The position numbers and the translations under genes were made by a program. From positions 1,329,351 through 1,393,350 of the forward strand of contig NZ_KB913028.1 in assembly GCF_000384135.1 (NCBI RefSeq): a stretch of DNA of 64,000 bases, given 5' to 3'. Source of the DNA: Succinispira mobilis DSM 6222 (lineage in GTDB: Bacteria; Bacillota; Negativicutes; Acidaminococcales; Succinispiraceae). This document shows, one piece after another, positions 27,357-35,325 of this stretch. Under the pieces are notes generated by a model. That model worked only from the letters and a program-made list of their open reading frames with translations, was not told where the DNA came from and searched no databases. The first letter of the stretch is position 1, and every line of letters starts with the position of its first letter.

Positions 27357-27453
27357 TGAATATATTATACATTTATTTAATTACAAAAAATCTTTTCAAT
27401 TATTTTTCAATTATCATAAATTTTACTGATTTATTTTATCTTCAGTTAAATAA

Positions 27454-27551
27454 AAAAAGCTATGTTAACAGTTATAGTGTCGTGCCTCCAATCACTAGAT
27501 TTTTAGGTCTAACTTATTGGGGTCACAAAATAGTTGTCAACACAGCTTTTT
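27454..27551. repeat. 98-base long hairpin with IS3-end-like core; also the probable queF terminator
   Basis: Outer arms AAAAAGCTATGTTAACA (27454-27470) and TGTCAACACAGCTTTTT (27535-27551) pair with two mismatches. The inner arms 27488-27499 and 27508-27520 also pair. The minus strand reads TGACCCCAATAAGTTAGACC inside, close to the ends of IS3-family elements and to the palindromes at 34944-34988 and 54433-54477. On the minus strand the outer stem ends in U's, so it can terminate queF. Confidence 0.5.
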
Positions 27552-27571
27552 TATTATATTTTCTCAAATTA

Positions 27572-28090
27572 CTATTTGCGATAATTAACGGTCTCTGGAT
27601 ACATATCATGCATATGTAAGCGGTCTAATGCCGTTTGTGCCCAAGCACTCTCTGCTTTACCATAATTACAATAGGGGTCAATACAAATTCCACCGCGAGG
27701 TGTAAACTTTCCCCACACTTCAATATATTTAGGCTCTAGAAGTCTAATTAAATCCTTCATAATAATATTCACGCAATCTTCATGAAAATCTCCATGATTT
27801 CTAAAGCTAAATAAATATAGTTTTAAAGACTTGCTCTCTACTAATTTTTTATCTGGTACATAAGAAATATAAATTGTTGCAAAATCAGGTTGTCCTGTCA
27901 TCGGACACAAACTAGTAAATTCTGGACAATCAAATTTAACGAAATAATCATTTTCTGGATGCTTATTAGAAAAGCATTCTAAGATTGTCGGATCGTAATC
28001 ACTAGGATATTTTGTGTTCTGCGTGCCAAGTAAACTTACTCCCTGTAATTCACATTCATTTCTGCCTGACATAAATACCTCCACATTCAA
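27572..28090 (-). CDS. queF: NADPH-dependent 7-cyano-7-deazaguanine reductase
   Basis: 172 residues, short-form QueF of the tunneling-fold family. It reduces preQ0 to preQ1. The catalytic Cys is in [13 protein letters not shown] (about residues 52-64), the general acid Asp and NADPH motif follow in [15 protein letters not shown] (about 88-102), and [12 protein letters not shown] is the closing family motif. Eight bases after queT, under the same preQ1 riboswitch. Confidence 0.94.
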   Translation of the reverse strand: MNVEVFMSGRNECELQGVSLLGTQNTKYPSDYDPTILECFSNKHPENDYFVKFDCPEFTSLCPMTGQPDFATIYISYVPDKKLVESKSLKLYLFSFRNHGDFHEDCVNIIMKDLIRLLEPKYIEVWGKFTPRGGICIDPYCNYGKAESAWAQTALDRLHMHDMYPETVNYRK

Positions 28091-28098
28091 ACTTTGAT

Positions 28099-28617
28099 TT
28101 AGTTTTTTGACAATACAGCATCAGCTTCATATTTAGCCATCTGCTTGTTTCTCTCTAAGGCTATAACTAATAATGTTCCAACTATTCCTGGCACAATTTG
28201 TCCAATCACAATTGCAGGCATTAATATTAAATAGGGAATTCCCAGTAAAATAGACAACCAAACTGGTACCATTAATCCCGGCACTAATGTTATAAGCACT
28301 GCAATAAACCAATTAGATAATTGTTGTTTTTTTACCCAAACGATACTAGCTCCAGTACCAAAGCCAACTAAAGCACCACCTAACATATCTAATGGACCTA
28401 ACCCCCCCATCAAAGTGTTGCTAATAAAATTTGCCAAACCTAAAGGAACTACCAAAAACGGAAACACAGCACTTAAGGCGTACAACGATGTAGCTATTCT
28501 TATTTGATATTGCCCAAAAGCAAAACTTTGTGTATATAACATTACCAAAACATACATAGCCATAAATAAGCCTGCTAAAGCCAATTTTTGAGTTTTACTA
28601 ATTTTTCTTGAAAACAT
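28099..28617 (-). CDS. queT: Queuosine precursor ECF S component
   Basis: 172 residues with five to six TM segments ([100 protein letters not shown]). QueT-type S component that brings in preQ1 or preQ0 with a shared ECF module. The preQ1-I riboswitch upstream and queF downstream support the role. No queCDE genes lie in the window. Confidence 0.88.
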   Translation of the reverse strand: MFSRKISKTQKLALAGLFMAMYVLVMLYTQSFAFGQYQIRIATSLYALSAVFPFLVVPLGLANFISNTLMGGLGPLDMLGGALVGFGTGASIVWVKKQQLSNWFIAVLITLVPGLMVPVWLSILLGIPYLILMPAIVIGQIVPGIVGTLLVIALERNKQMAKYEADAVLSKN

Positions 28618-28628
28618 TTTTTCCTCCT

Positions 28629-28659
28629 AAAAACTAAAAATGAGAGACTTTCGTCTCCC
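28629..28659 (-). terminator. Riboswitch expression platform terminator
   Basis: Minus strand stem GGGAGAC, loop GAAA, GTCTCTC (28659-28642), then ATTTTTAGTTTTT, just before the ribosome binding site of queT. It lies about 70 bases after the preQ1 aptamer, so ligand-controlled termination is likely. Confidence 0.7.
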
Positions 28660-28730
28660 ATCCTTTTATAACAAAACGCTATCTGCACATAAATAAATCA
28701 AATAAAGACAATTTATGACTCTATTTGTTT

Positions 28731-28771
28731 CCTAGTTTTGTTTATAGACAGGATGGTTACGAACTGTCTGC
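28731..28771 (-). promoter_or_regulatory. preQ1-I riboswitch aptamer
   Basis: Minus strand: GACAG stem, loop starting TTCGTAACCATC, closing CTGTC, then the A-rich tail TATAAACAAAACTAGG that folds back as the pseudoknot. This matches the preQ1 class I pattern (P1 stem, C-rich loop, tail ending AAACTA). It lies upstream of queT-queF. Confidence 0.85.
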
Positions 28772-28788
28772 TATTTTTTTATTACTAA

Positions 28789-28817
28789 ATTATAACTGAA
28801 ATATAGCTAGCTAGCAA
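28789..28817 (-). promoter_or_regulatory. Promoter of the queT-queF transcript
   Basis: Minus strand TTGCTA (28817-28812), 17-base spacer, TATAAT (28794-28789), just before the preQ1 aptamer. Confidence 0.65.
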
Positions 28818-28839
28818 GAGTGTTTTCATATATTTAGCA

Positions 28840-28855
28840 GGAAACTATAGTTTCC
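28840..28855. repeat. 16-bp perfect palindrome
   Basis: GGAAACTATAGTTTCC is its own reverse complement. It lies between the divergent queT and RraA-like promoters and upstream of both. Possible operator; no direct evidence. Confidence 0.4.
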
Positions 28856-28979
28856 CGTTTCACAACACCATCATCGTTTTGTTAATACATATTTTTAACT
28901 TTATTGTAAAATAATAAAATTAACACAACTTTATGCTAATTTCACATTTGTAAAATTTATTTCAACCAAACATTTGTCC

Positions 28980-29009
28980 TTGACTTTTGGGTTGATAATG
29001 GTTATTATT
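28980..29009 (+). promoter_or_regulatory. Promoter of the RraA-like gene with overlapping Fur-box-like operator
   Basis: TTGACT (28980-28985), 17-base spacer and TATTAT (29003-29008). TTGATAATGGTTATTATT (28992-29009), covering spacer and -10, is close to the Fur-family inverted repeat TGATAATnATTATCA. Transcription would start about 70 bases before the ATG. Confidence 0.55.
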
Positions 29010-29085
29010 TTTTTATGTGTCCTAAGAATTGTTGAAATATTAATTATTACTAAGAAAAATTCAGCTACCAAAAGGAGAGTTTATA

Positions 29086-29769
29086 ATGGTTCATGGCAAA
29101 ATAGGTTTCAGATTCAAAACACAAATTAAACGTGCTAATCCAGTTCTAATAGAACAACTAAAAAAGTATCCGGCTCCCAACATTGGCGATGCAATGGAGC
29201 GATTTTACATAATGGATGCTGGCATTAAACCCGTAAAACAAGATATGTTTATAGCCGGCCCAGCTGTAACCGTAATGATGCGCCCAGGAGATAATCTGAT
29301 GTTGCAAAAAGCCTTAGAACTAGTGCAACCTGGTGATGTCTTAGTCGTAAACACCTGCGGTAACACTAGTAATGCTATCTGGGGCGGCTTAATGACACAA
29401 ATGGCTGTAAAGGTAGGTTTAGCTGGAGTAATTATCGATGGCTCCCTCCGCGATGTCGATGATATTTTGGCCTATAATTTTCAAGCTTTTTCCAGAGCTA
29501 TTGTGGCCTGCGGTTGTGATCGTGAAGGTCCAGGCGAAATCAATTATCCAATTGTCTGTGGCGGAGTAGTTGTTAATCCTGGCGATATTATCATTGCCAG
29601 TCATGACGGTGTTGCAGTCATTCCCCAAGAAGATGCCGTTGAAGTTTTGGAGGCTACAGATAAAGTTTTTCAACGCGAAGAACAGCGGGTTGCAGAAATC
29701 AACGCGGGCAATTTATTTCCAGGTTATGTTGACGCTGTGCTTCGACAAAAAAATGTTATCATAAATTAA
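29086..29769 (+). CDS. RraA-like protein / aldolase family
   Basis: 227 residues of the RraA/4-hydroxy-4-methyl-2-oxoglutarate aldolase fold. Visible: PAPNIGDAMERF (family N-terminal helix), GPAVTVMMRPGDNLM, WGGLMTQMAVKVGLAGVIIDGSLRDVDDI (the G-x-R-D metal and substrate signature, about 114-142) and DIIIASHDGVAVIP. It could be a metal-dependent oxo-acid aldolase or an RNase E-binding RraA homologue; the intact DGSLRD motif favours an enzyme. It is a single gene with its own promoter and terminator. Confidence 0.85.
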   Translation: MVHGKIGFRFKTQIKRANPVLIEQLKKYPAPNIGDAMERFYIMDAGIKPVKQDMFIAGPAVTVMMRPGDNLMLQKALELVQPGDVLVVNTCGNTSNAIWGGLMTQMAVKVGLAGVIIDGSLRDVDDILAYNFQAFSRAIVACGCDREGPGEINYPIVCGGVVVNPGDIIIASHDGVAVIPQEDAVEVLEATDKVFQREEQRVAEINAGNLFPGYVDAVLRQKNVIIN

Positions 29770-29808
29770 TCAAAGACTTACCCGAAAAATTTAAAATTAA
29801 TACTTAAA

Positions 29809-29851
29809 AAAAGATAGGTACAAACATTTTATTTTTCAGTACCTATCTTTT
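29809..29851 (+). terminator. Terminator after the RraA-like gene
   Basis: Arms AAAAGATAGGTA (29809-29820) and TACCTATCTTTT (29840-29851), then TAAATTTTT. Confidence 0.8.
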
Positions 29852-29900
29852 AAATTTTTACTAAACAAGCACTCTTCTAACCAAAAACTTAGTCATATTT

Positions 29901-29929
29901 TTGATTTTAGCCTCATTGTTTGTTATAAT
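29901..29929 (+). promoter_or_regulatory. Promoter of the antiporter gene
   Basis: TTGATT (29901-29906), 17-base spacer, TATAAT (29924-29929). Confidence 0.65.
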
Positions 29930-29992
29930 CGAAATATAACTTGCTCTTTAAACACATAAGCAAGCTATTTTGTATAATAAGGAGGATAGCAT

Positions 29993-31591
29993 TTGGCAAC
30001 TTATCTTTTGTTAACAGCGTCAGTAATCATACTTTGTGTGATTTTCAACAAAATATCTAGTAAAATCGGCATTCCTGTACTTCTAGCATTTATTATAATC
30101 GGTATGTTGTTCGGCACAGATGGGATAGTAAAAATTGCTTTCGATAATTTTGCTATCGCTGAGCAGATATGTTCGATTTCTCTCATTTTTATTATGTTTT
30201 ATGGTGGTTTTGGTACGAAATGGAGTGCCGCTAAACCAATCGTTAAACCTGCAATTCTACTTTCTTCTTTGGGAGTAATTCTTACTGCTGCTATCACAGG
30301 TTGGTTTTGTTATGCGGTTTTGCAGATTCCCATATTAGAAAGTCTTTTAATCGGCTCCGTAGTTAGTTCTACAGATGCAGCTTCTGTTTTTTCAATATTA
30401 CGCTCCAACCGCCTAAACTTAAAAGACAATACAGCTTCACTCTTAGAAGTTGAAAGTGGCAGTAATGATCCTTGCGCATATATGCTTACAGCGATTATTT
30501 TATCAATAATGGCTGGTAACGGTAACTCCCTCGGAAGTATTGCTTATCTAATTTTCGCACAAATCATCTATGGCTTACTATTTGCTTGGCTAATTTCTCG
30601 TGCCGCATTATGGGCATTAAAAAAATACCGTTTCGCTGACGATGGATTTGATGCTATTTTTATAACTGGTGTAGCAATCTTAGCTTATGCCGCACCAACA
30701 GCAATTGCTGGCAACGGTTATCTAAGTGCATACATTGTTGGCCTAGTTATGGGCAATAGTGAAATTAAAAATAAAAAATCTCTCGTTATTTTTTTCAATG
30801 GTGCTACTGGGCTTATGCAAATTGTTATCTTCTTTTTATTGGGGTTATTATCTTTTCCTTCGAAACTACCTGAAATAGCTTTTTCCGCTTTTCTTATCGC
30901 TTTGTTCCTTACTTTTATTGCTCGCCCGCTTTCTGTTTTTGCTATTTTAACCCCTTTTAAAAGTAGCACAGCTCAGCAGATTTTAGTATCTTGGTCAGGG
31001 TTACGCGGTGCAGCGTCAATTGTATTTGCGGTAATGGCAGTTATTAGCCCCGCTAAAACTAGCACCGATATTTTCCATATCGTATTTTTCATCGTACTTT
31101 TTTCCATTCTCCTCCAAGGTTCTTTAATCCCTCTTTTTTCACGAAAATTGAATATGATCGATGATACTGCAGATGTTATGAAAACTTTTAATGATTACAG
31201 TGATGAAGTTCCTATTCAATTTATTGAATTCACAATTTCACCCAAACATCCTTGGAGTGGACAGCTAATCTCCGAAATTCTTTTGCCGCCAGATACACTA
31301 ATCGTCTTATTAGATCGTGGTGGCAACAAAATGGTCCCGAAAGGTAATACCATACTACAGCCTTGCGATAAACTAATACTTAGTGCTAAGTCACTTAGTA
31401 AAATTGATGGTGTATCCCTTATTGAAAAGCATCTCGAATCAGGACATCCATGGCTAAATAAGCAAATTTATGAAATAAATATAAAACCGGATACAATAAT
31501 CATTATGATTCAGCGTAAAGAAAAAATTATTATACCTAATGGCAATACTATACTAAAAGAAAATGATATCCTAGTGATTAATAACATTTGA
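29993..31591 (+). CDS. K+/H+ (CPA1-type) antiporter with C-terminal TrkA-C domains
   Basis: 532 residues, TTG start with AAGGAGG eight bases upstream. Residues about 1-380 are a CPA1 exchanger with some twelve TM segments; the ion-binding Asp pair motif is SGSNDPCAYML (about 155-165), and GSVVSSTDAASVFSILR precedes it. Residues about 400-532 hold two TrkA-C-like regulatory domains (VPIQFIEFTISPKHPWSGQ and SGHPWLNKQIYEINIKPDTIIIMI), as in NhaP2/CvrA K+/H+ antiporters. Cytoplasmic K+ and pH homeostasis is likely. Confidence 0.9.
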   Translation: MATYLLLTASVIILCVIFNKISSKIGIPVLLAFIIIGMLFGTDGIVKIAFDNFAIAEQICSISLIFIMFYGGFGTKWSAAKPIVKPAILLSSLGVILTAAITGWFCYAVLQIPILESLLIGSVVSSTDAASVFSILRSNRLNLKDNTASLLEVESGSNDPCAYMLTAIILSIMAGNGNSLGSIAYLIFAQIIYGLLFAWLISRAALWALKKYRFADDGFDAIFITGVAILAYAAPTAIAGNGYLSAYIVGLVMGNSEIKNKKSLVIFFNGATGLMQIVIFFLLGLLSFPSKLPEIAFSAFLIALFLTFIARPLSVFAILTPFKSSTAQQILVSWSGLRGAASIVFAVMAVISPAKTSTDIFHIVFFIVLFSILLQGSLIPLFSRKLNMIDDTADVMKTFNDYSDEVPIQFIEFTISPKHPWSGQLISEILLPPDTLIVLLDRGGNKMVPKGNTILQPCDKLILSAKSLSKIDGVSLIEKHLESGHPWLNKQIYEINIKPDTIIIMIQRKEKIIIPNGNTILKENDILVINNI

Positions 31592-31716
31592 TTTAAACTT
31601 ATTTCCCTTTATATGTGAACTTGATTTCCACGCTACAAGCTTTAATTTTAATTCTCAACTGAAAACAAAAAAGCTTGTATGCGCACACACAAGCTTTTCT
31701 ACTTTATATAATATTT

Positions 31717-31793
31717 TGGTCGGAGCGGGGGGATTTGAACCCACGGCCTCTTGTTCCCGAAACAAGCGCTCTACCAAGCTGAGCTACGCCCCG
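31717..31793 (-). tRNA. tRNA-Pro (CGG)
   Basis: 77 bases with encoded CCA. Acceptor CGGGGCG pairs with CGCTCCG (one G-U), D-arm GCTCAGCTTGGTAGAGC, anticodon stem CTTGT/ACAAG with loop TTCGGGA (anticodon CGG), T-arm with GGTTCAAATCC. Confidence 0.95.
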
Positions 31794-31907
31794 TCTTCTT
31801 ACTTGATTATTTTACGCCTATAAAAAAATTTTTTCAAGTTTTTTTATACATTTTTAATAAAAAATACTTATTTTGCTAAATTTTAATTAAAAGGAAAGTG
31901 AATTTCT

Positions 31908-33113
31908 ATGAAAACATTCCTAGAAAAATTATTGGTTTTTCAAGATTTAAGCACAGATGAATTTCTTGTCGATATGCTTACAACAGACCTTAGTAATGCT
32001 AGCTTTAAAAGTCGTGCTTTAAAATTAGCTGAAGATGATGGTATAACAGGCGAAATTTTACTAATTTTTTTAATGAATAAAATTATTGAGCAAGATAATA
32101 TATTTACACGTCTGGCATCTAAAGGAACTAGCCCTGGTTTAAGTCTACTAAAAGCTTTAGAAAATGACTGGCAGGTCCTGCATCAAATCTGTATTTACTT
32201 AAAATCCGCAGTAAAACAAGATATGTTTTATAATAGTTATCAGCCAAGTGTAGCCAATGATATTAGCAAACCTCTGGCTATTTTAGAAGTTATCTGCTCT
32301 GATAAAACTCCTTTAGAAAAAACTCAAGCTTTGCAACAATTTTATTATAGCAACTCCTATGGACTAATGGCTAAATATCAAGCTTTTATTTGGCGCAAAA
32401 CAAATGGATTACAAGGAGTTAAAAGTCGTAACGAACATGGTTTGGATGCACTTATTGGCTACGAAAGCCAAAAAGACTTATTAAGATCTAACACTGAAAG
32501 TTTTCTCGCCGGTAATCCTGCTAATAACGTTTTATTATATGGAGAACGCGGTACAGGAAAATCCAGTAGCATTAAAGCTTTGACGAAAGAATATGCCCAA
32601 CAAGGACTACGTCTTGTAGAAATTGGCCGTAAGGAATTTAATTATTTGCCTGAAATTATGCTAGAGCTTTCTAACTACGGCTGCAAATTTATTTTAGTAC
32701 TGGATGATTTATCTTTCGAAGGTAATGAAGTCGAGTATAAACAACTAAAATCTTACATTGATGGAGCTCTAGAAGAAAAGCCAGAAAATGTTTTAATCTA
32801 TGCTACATCTAACCGTCGTAACTTGATTAATGAAAAATGGTCCGAGCAAACCGGCGATGAAATGCATGTCCGTGACAGTATCAATGAGCGAATTTCTTTA
32901 GCTGACCGTTTCGGCTTGAAAATATTTTACCCAGCACCTAATCAAGATGAATATTTACAAATTGTAGAAGGACTCGCTGAAAAAATGCTCCCTAATGATG
33001 AGTTATCTGTAGATGAACTTCATCAAGAAGCAATTAAATGGGAACGCAGTGCTAGCGGTCGTTCTGGTCGAACTGCTAAGAGTTTTATTTTATCTTACCG
33101 AAAAACAACTTGA
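31908..33113 (+). CDS. DUF815 family AAA+ ATPase
   Basis: 401 residues. The C-terminal half is an AAA+ domain: Walker A YGERGTGKSSS (about 209-219), Walker B FILVLDDLSFEG (about 263-274), sensor-like YATSNRRNL (about 300-308). The N-terminal half is a helical domain specific to the family, with the fixed motif LIGYESQKDLLRSNTE before the ATPase. The role is unknown in the family. It is monocistronic with an AAAGGA ribosome site. Confidence 0.87.
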   Translation: MKTFLEKLLVFQDLSTDEFLVDMLTTDLSNASFKSRALKLAEDDGITGEILLIFLMNKIIEQDNIFTRLASKGTSPGLSLLKALENDWQVLHQICIYLKSAVKQDMFYNSYQPSVANDISKPLAILEVICSDKTPLEKTQALQQFYYSNSYGLMAKYQAFIWRKTNGLQGVKSRNEHGLDALIGYESQKDLLRSNTESFLAGNPANNVLLYGERGTGKSSSIKALTKEYAQQGLRLVEIGRKEFNYLPEIMLELSNYGCKFILVLDDLSFEGNEVEYKQLKSYIDGALEEKPENVLIYATSNRRNLINEKWSEQTGDEMHVRDSINERISLADRFGLKIFYPAPNQDEYLQIVEGLAEKMLPNDELSVDELHQEAIKWERSASGRSGRTAKSFILSYRKTT

Positions 33114-33161
33114 CAATTTTTAGAATTAGCTGACGTGCGGAAAATGAAATAATTTTATCTA

Positions 33162-33204
33162 AAATCAAACCTCTTTAAAACTTTATTTTAAAGAGATTTG
33201 ATTT
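33162..33204 (+). terminator. Terminator after the DUF815 gene
   Basis: Arms 33162-33180 (AAATCAAACCTCTTTAAAA) and 33187-33204 pair almost fully and end in TTTTTTTC. A TTGACT/TTAAAA pair just downstream (33210-33239) may be the promoter of the next gene. Confidence 0.75.
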
Positions 33205-33277
33205 TTTTCTTGACTTAAAGTAAACTCTAAGTGTTAAAATTAACTGACATCTAAATATAATAACTGGAGGGACTCAT

Positions 33278-34408
33278 ATGCAACCAAGCAAAGTATATTT
33301 TTCGGATTTACGTGCTAAACCAGGTTTAAATCTTTTGCAGAAGTTAGAAAAGCTAGCCCAAATAGCGGGAATTAGCGATATTGATTTTAAAAACAAATTT
33401 GTAGCAATAAAAATTCATTTTGGTGAACCAGGTAACCTTGCCTATCTTCGCCCTAACTATGCTCGTGTTATCGTGGAACTGGTAAAAACTTTTGGTGGCA
33501 AACCGTTTTTAACGGATTGTAACACCCTATATGTTGGTCGTCGCAAAGATGCCTTAGAACATCTTGACGCTGCTTATGAAAATGGCTATAATCCCTTTTC
33601 TACTGCCTGTCAACTAATTATTGCTGACGGTCTAAAAGGTACTGACGAAGCTTATATTCCTGTACGCAATGGGCAATATGTTAAAGAAGCTAAAATCGGT
33701 CGTGCAATTGCCGATGCTGATATAATTATTAGCTTAAACCATTTTAAAGGCCACGAAATGACTGGTTTTGGTGGTGCTATAAAAAATTTGGGCATGGGTT
33801 GTGGTTCACGCGCTGGTAAAATGGAAATGCATAGCGCTGGCAAACCTCAGGTAAATTCTAAACATTGTGTAGGTTGTGCGGTTTGCACAAAAATTTGTGC
33901 TCATGCTGCTATTAATTTAACCGATAAAAAAGCGAAAATAGATCATTTGAAATGTGTTGGTTGTGGTCGCTGTATCGGTATGTGTGCTTTTGACGCAATT
34001 AATCCGCCCTTTGATGAGTCGTTTGATATTTTAAATGCGAAAATGGCTGAATATACAATGGCAGTCCTAGATAACAAGCCCCATTTTCATCTTTCTTTAG
34101 TAATTGATGTTTCACCGTATTGCGATTGTCATGCCGAAAACGACCTTCCAATTGTCCCTGATATTGGAATGTTTGCCTCTTTCGATCCTGTGGCCTTAGA
34201 TCGCGCCTGTGCTGATGCTTGCAATCAAGCGCCTGTGATTCCAGGTAGTATTCTTAGTGAAAATCTCCAAGCTGCTAAACTTCAAACTGAAACTGAATTT
34301 GATCGTTTCGCACATACCACTCATGGTACTAATTGGATCTCAACACTAGAGCATGCCGAAAAAATTGGATTAGGTACTCAAAAATATGAATTAATTAAAG
34401 TTAAATAG
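33278..34408 (+). CDS. DUF362 protein with internal 2x[4Fe-4S] ferredoxin domain
   Basis: 376 residues. N-terminal DUF362 (KPFLTDCNTLYVGRRKDALEH, IISLNHFKGHEMTGFGGAIKNLGMGCGSRAGK, about 85-190), then two [4Fe-4S] clusters CVGCAVCTKICAH and CVGCGRCIGMCAF (about 197-240), then the DUF362 C-terminal part (FDPVALDRACADAC, near 304-317). This is the opposite domain order to the paralogue at 12696-13832, where the clusters are C-terminal. Iron-sulfur redox protein of unknown reaction. TAACTGGAGGG precedes the ATG. Confidence 0.87.
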   Translation: MQPSKVYFSDLRAKPGLNLLQKLEKLAQIAGISDIDFKNKFVAIKIHFGEPGNLAYLRPNYARVIVELVKTFGGKPFLTDCNTLYVGRRKDALEHLDAAYENGYNPFSTACQLIIADGLKGTDEAYIPVRNGQYVKEAKIGRAIADADIIISLNHFKGHEMTGFGGAIKNLGMGCGSRAGKMEMHSAGKPQVNSKHCVGCAVCTKICAHAAINLTDKKAKIDHLKCVGCGRCIGMCAFDAINPPFDESFDILNAKMAEYTMAVLDNKPHFHLSLVIDVSPYCDCHAENDLPIVPDIGMFASFDPVALDRACADACNQAPVIPGSILSENLQAAKLQTETEFDRFAHTTHGTNWISTLEHAEKIGLGTQKYELIKVK

Positions 34409-34455
34409 GCAAATAAATATTGATCTACAATCAATATTTAATACACAAAATTAAA

Positions 34456-34490
34456 AAACTAGTCGCTATCACTAACCACTAGTTAACTTT
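34456..34490 (+). terminator. Terminator after the second DUF362 gene
   Basis: AAACTAGT (34456-34463) pairs with ACTAGTT (34478-34484), followed by AACTTTTA. Short stem, moderate support. From here to the tRNA at 35102 no intact gene is seen. Confidence 0.5.
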
Positions 34491-34590
34491 TATATTACTT
34501 ATTTTCTTTGTATTTTAGATAATTTTTAAACAACACCCCCAATTATTAAAGCCTCTAATCTTGATTTTTTAGGAGCTGGATAACAATACA

Positions 34591-34698
34591 ATGTCTATTT
34601 TATTTTATGATAAAAATGCGGATGAATATCTTATTTTCTGCTGTTTTCTAAAGTTGACAAGCTCTGCTTCATTTGTTATCTTTTCATCAAAGAAATAA
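34591..34698 (+). pseudogene. N-terminal fragment resembling a SAM-dependent methyltransferase
   Basis: An AGGAG site precedes ATG at 34591. The first residues MSILFYDKNADEYLI resemble the FYDxNAxEY start seen in many class I SAM methyltransferases. After residue 16 the likeness stops and the frame closes at 35 codons. The rest of the enzyme is absent downstream. I read it as the stub of a deleted gene, from memory of the motif only. Confidence 0.35.
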
Positions 34699-34767
34699 CT
34701 AGCTAGGTAATTCCCGTAAGGCAATTGCAGCCAGTTCGTTGAATACCTTTTAGTGATTTTTTTATTA

Positions 34768-34806
34768 ATGTTGTGATATGGGAAAAATTTCTGCATATCA
34801 CAACAT
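34768..34806. repeat. 13-bp perfect inverted repeat
   Basis: Arms ATGTTGTGATATG (34768-34780) and CATATCACAACAT (34794-34806) with a 13-base spacer, inside the decay island. No U-tract follows. Could be an operator of a lost gene or the end of an element. Confidence 0.5.
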
Positions 34807-34869
34807 ATTTTTATCTAAGCTAGTCAATCTTATAAAATATTGCTTCATTAATTAGCTTACAACACTACG

Positions 34870-34938
34870 CTAACCAATATTCTCTTTCAAATATTCAGCT
34901 ACAATCTTTTTCTTAAATTCAGTACTATATTTAGCCAT
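34870..34938 (-). pseudogene. IS3-family transposase orfA remnant
   Basis: Minus strand MAKYSTEFKKKIVAEYLKENIG then a stop. MxKYSxEFKxKIVxEYL is the standard start of IS3/IS150-group orfA. After the in-frame TAG the frame would continue as RSVVS, as in an intact orfA, so a Leu codon has probably become a stop. No orfB is found. An IS-end-like palindrome lies just upstream at 34944-34988. Confidence 0.7.
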
Positions 34939-34943
34939 AAAAA

Positions 34944-34988
34944 TACCCCCATAAGTTAGACTAATTCTAAGTCTAGCTTATGGGGGTA
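34944..34988. repeat. 19-bp inverted repeat with IS3-end-like arms
   Basis: Arms TACCCCCATAAGTTAGACT (34944-34962) and 34970-34988 match except for one base, with a 7-base loop. It sits directly upstream of the orfA remnant, where an IS terminus is expected, but it is a double end (palindrome) rather than a single one. Similar arms occur at 27454-27551 and 54433-54477. Confidence 0.65.
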
Positions 34989-35040
34989 AGTACATTCCCT
35001 AGTCTTTTTTTCTTTTTAATCAACATTTATTTTATCTATG

Positions 35041-35061
35041 CATAAGACACTAAATAAGACA
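35041..35061 (-). repeat. 21-bp direct repeat, copy B, downstream of tRNA-Leu(CAG)
   Basis: Identical to 35326-35346 (starts CATAAGACACTAAATAAGAC on the plus strand). It lies 41 bases past the 3' end of its tRNA-Leu. Internally it repeats the TAAGACA word. Confidence 0.7.
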
Positions 35062-35101
35062 GCAAATTTTTTAAGCCTCTTAGAAAATGTCTAGACTCGC
35101 C

Positions 35102-35186
35102 TGGTGCGGTTGATGAGACTCGAACTCACACGGTTTTATCCGCCACCGCCTGAAGATGGTGCGTCTGCCAATTCCGCCACAACCGC
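35102..35186 (-). tRNA. tRNA-Leu (CAG)
   Basis: 85 bases with encoded CCA. Acceptor GCGGTTG pairs with CAACCGC, D-arm GGCGGAATTGGCAGACGC, anticodon stem CCATC/GGTGG with loop TTCAGGC (anticodon CAG), a long variable arm typical of Leu, T-loop TTCGAGT. Confidence 0.94.
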
Positions 35187-35325
35187 AATATAATTTTTAT
35201 TATAGTACTCCCCGAAAAAAAAACAACAAAATTCGAAGTTTTGTTTATAATTTTACAATATACTGCAAGTGAAATTTCAAATAATTTATTTAGAAATACT
35301 TCTAATAAACTCTGTAAAATTTGCC

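Noticed and set aside
34605-34796. 63-codon minus-strand frame in the decay island
   Set aside because: Its start lies inside the 13-bp inverted repeat and it has no good ribosome site. It also runs antisense through the methyltransferase stub. I do not recognise the product.
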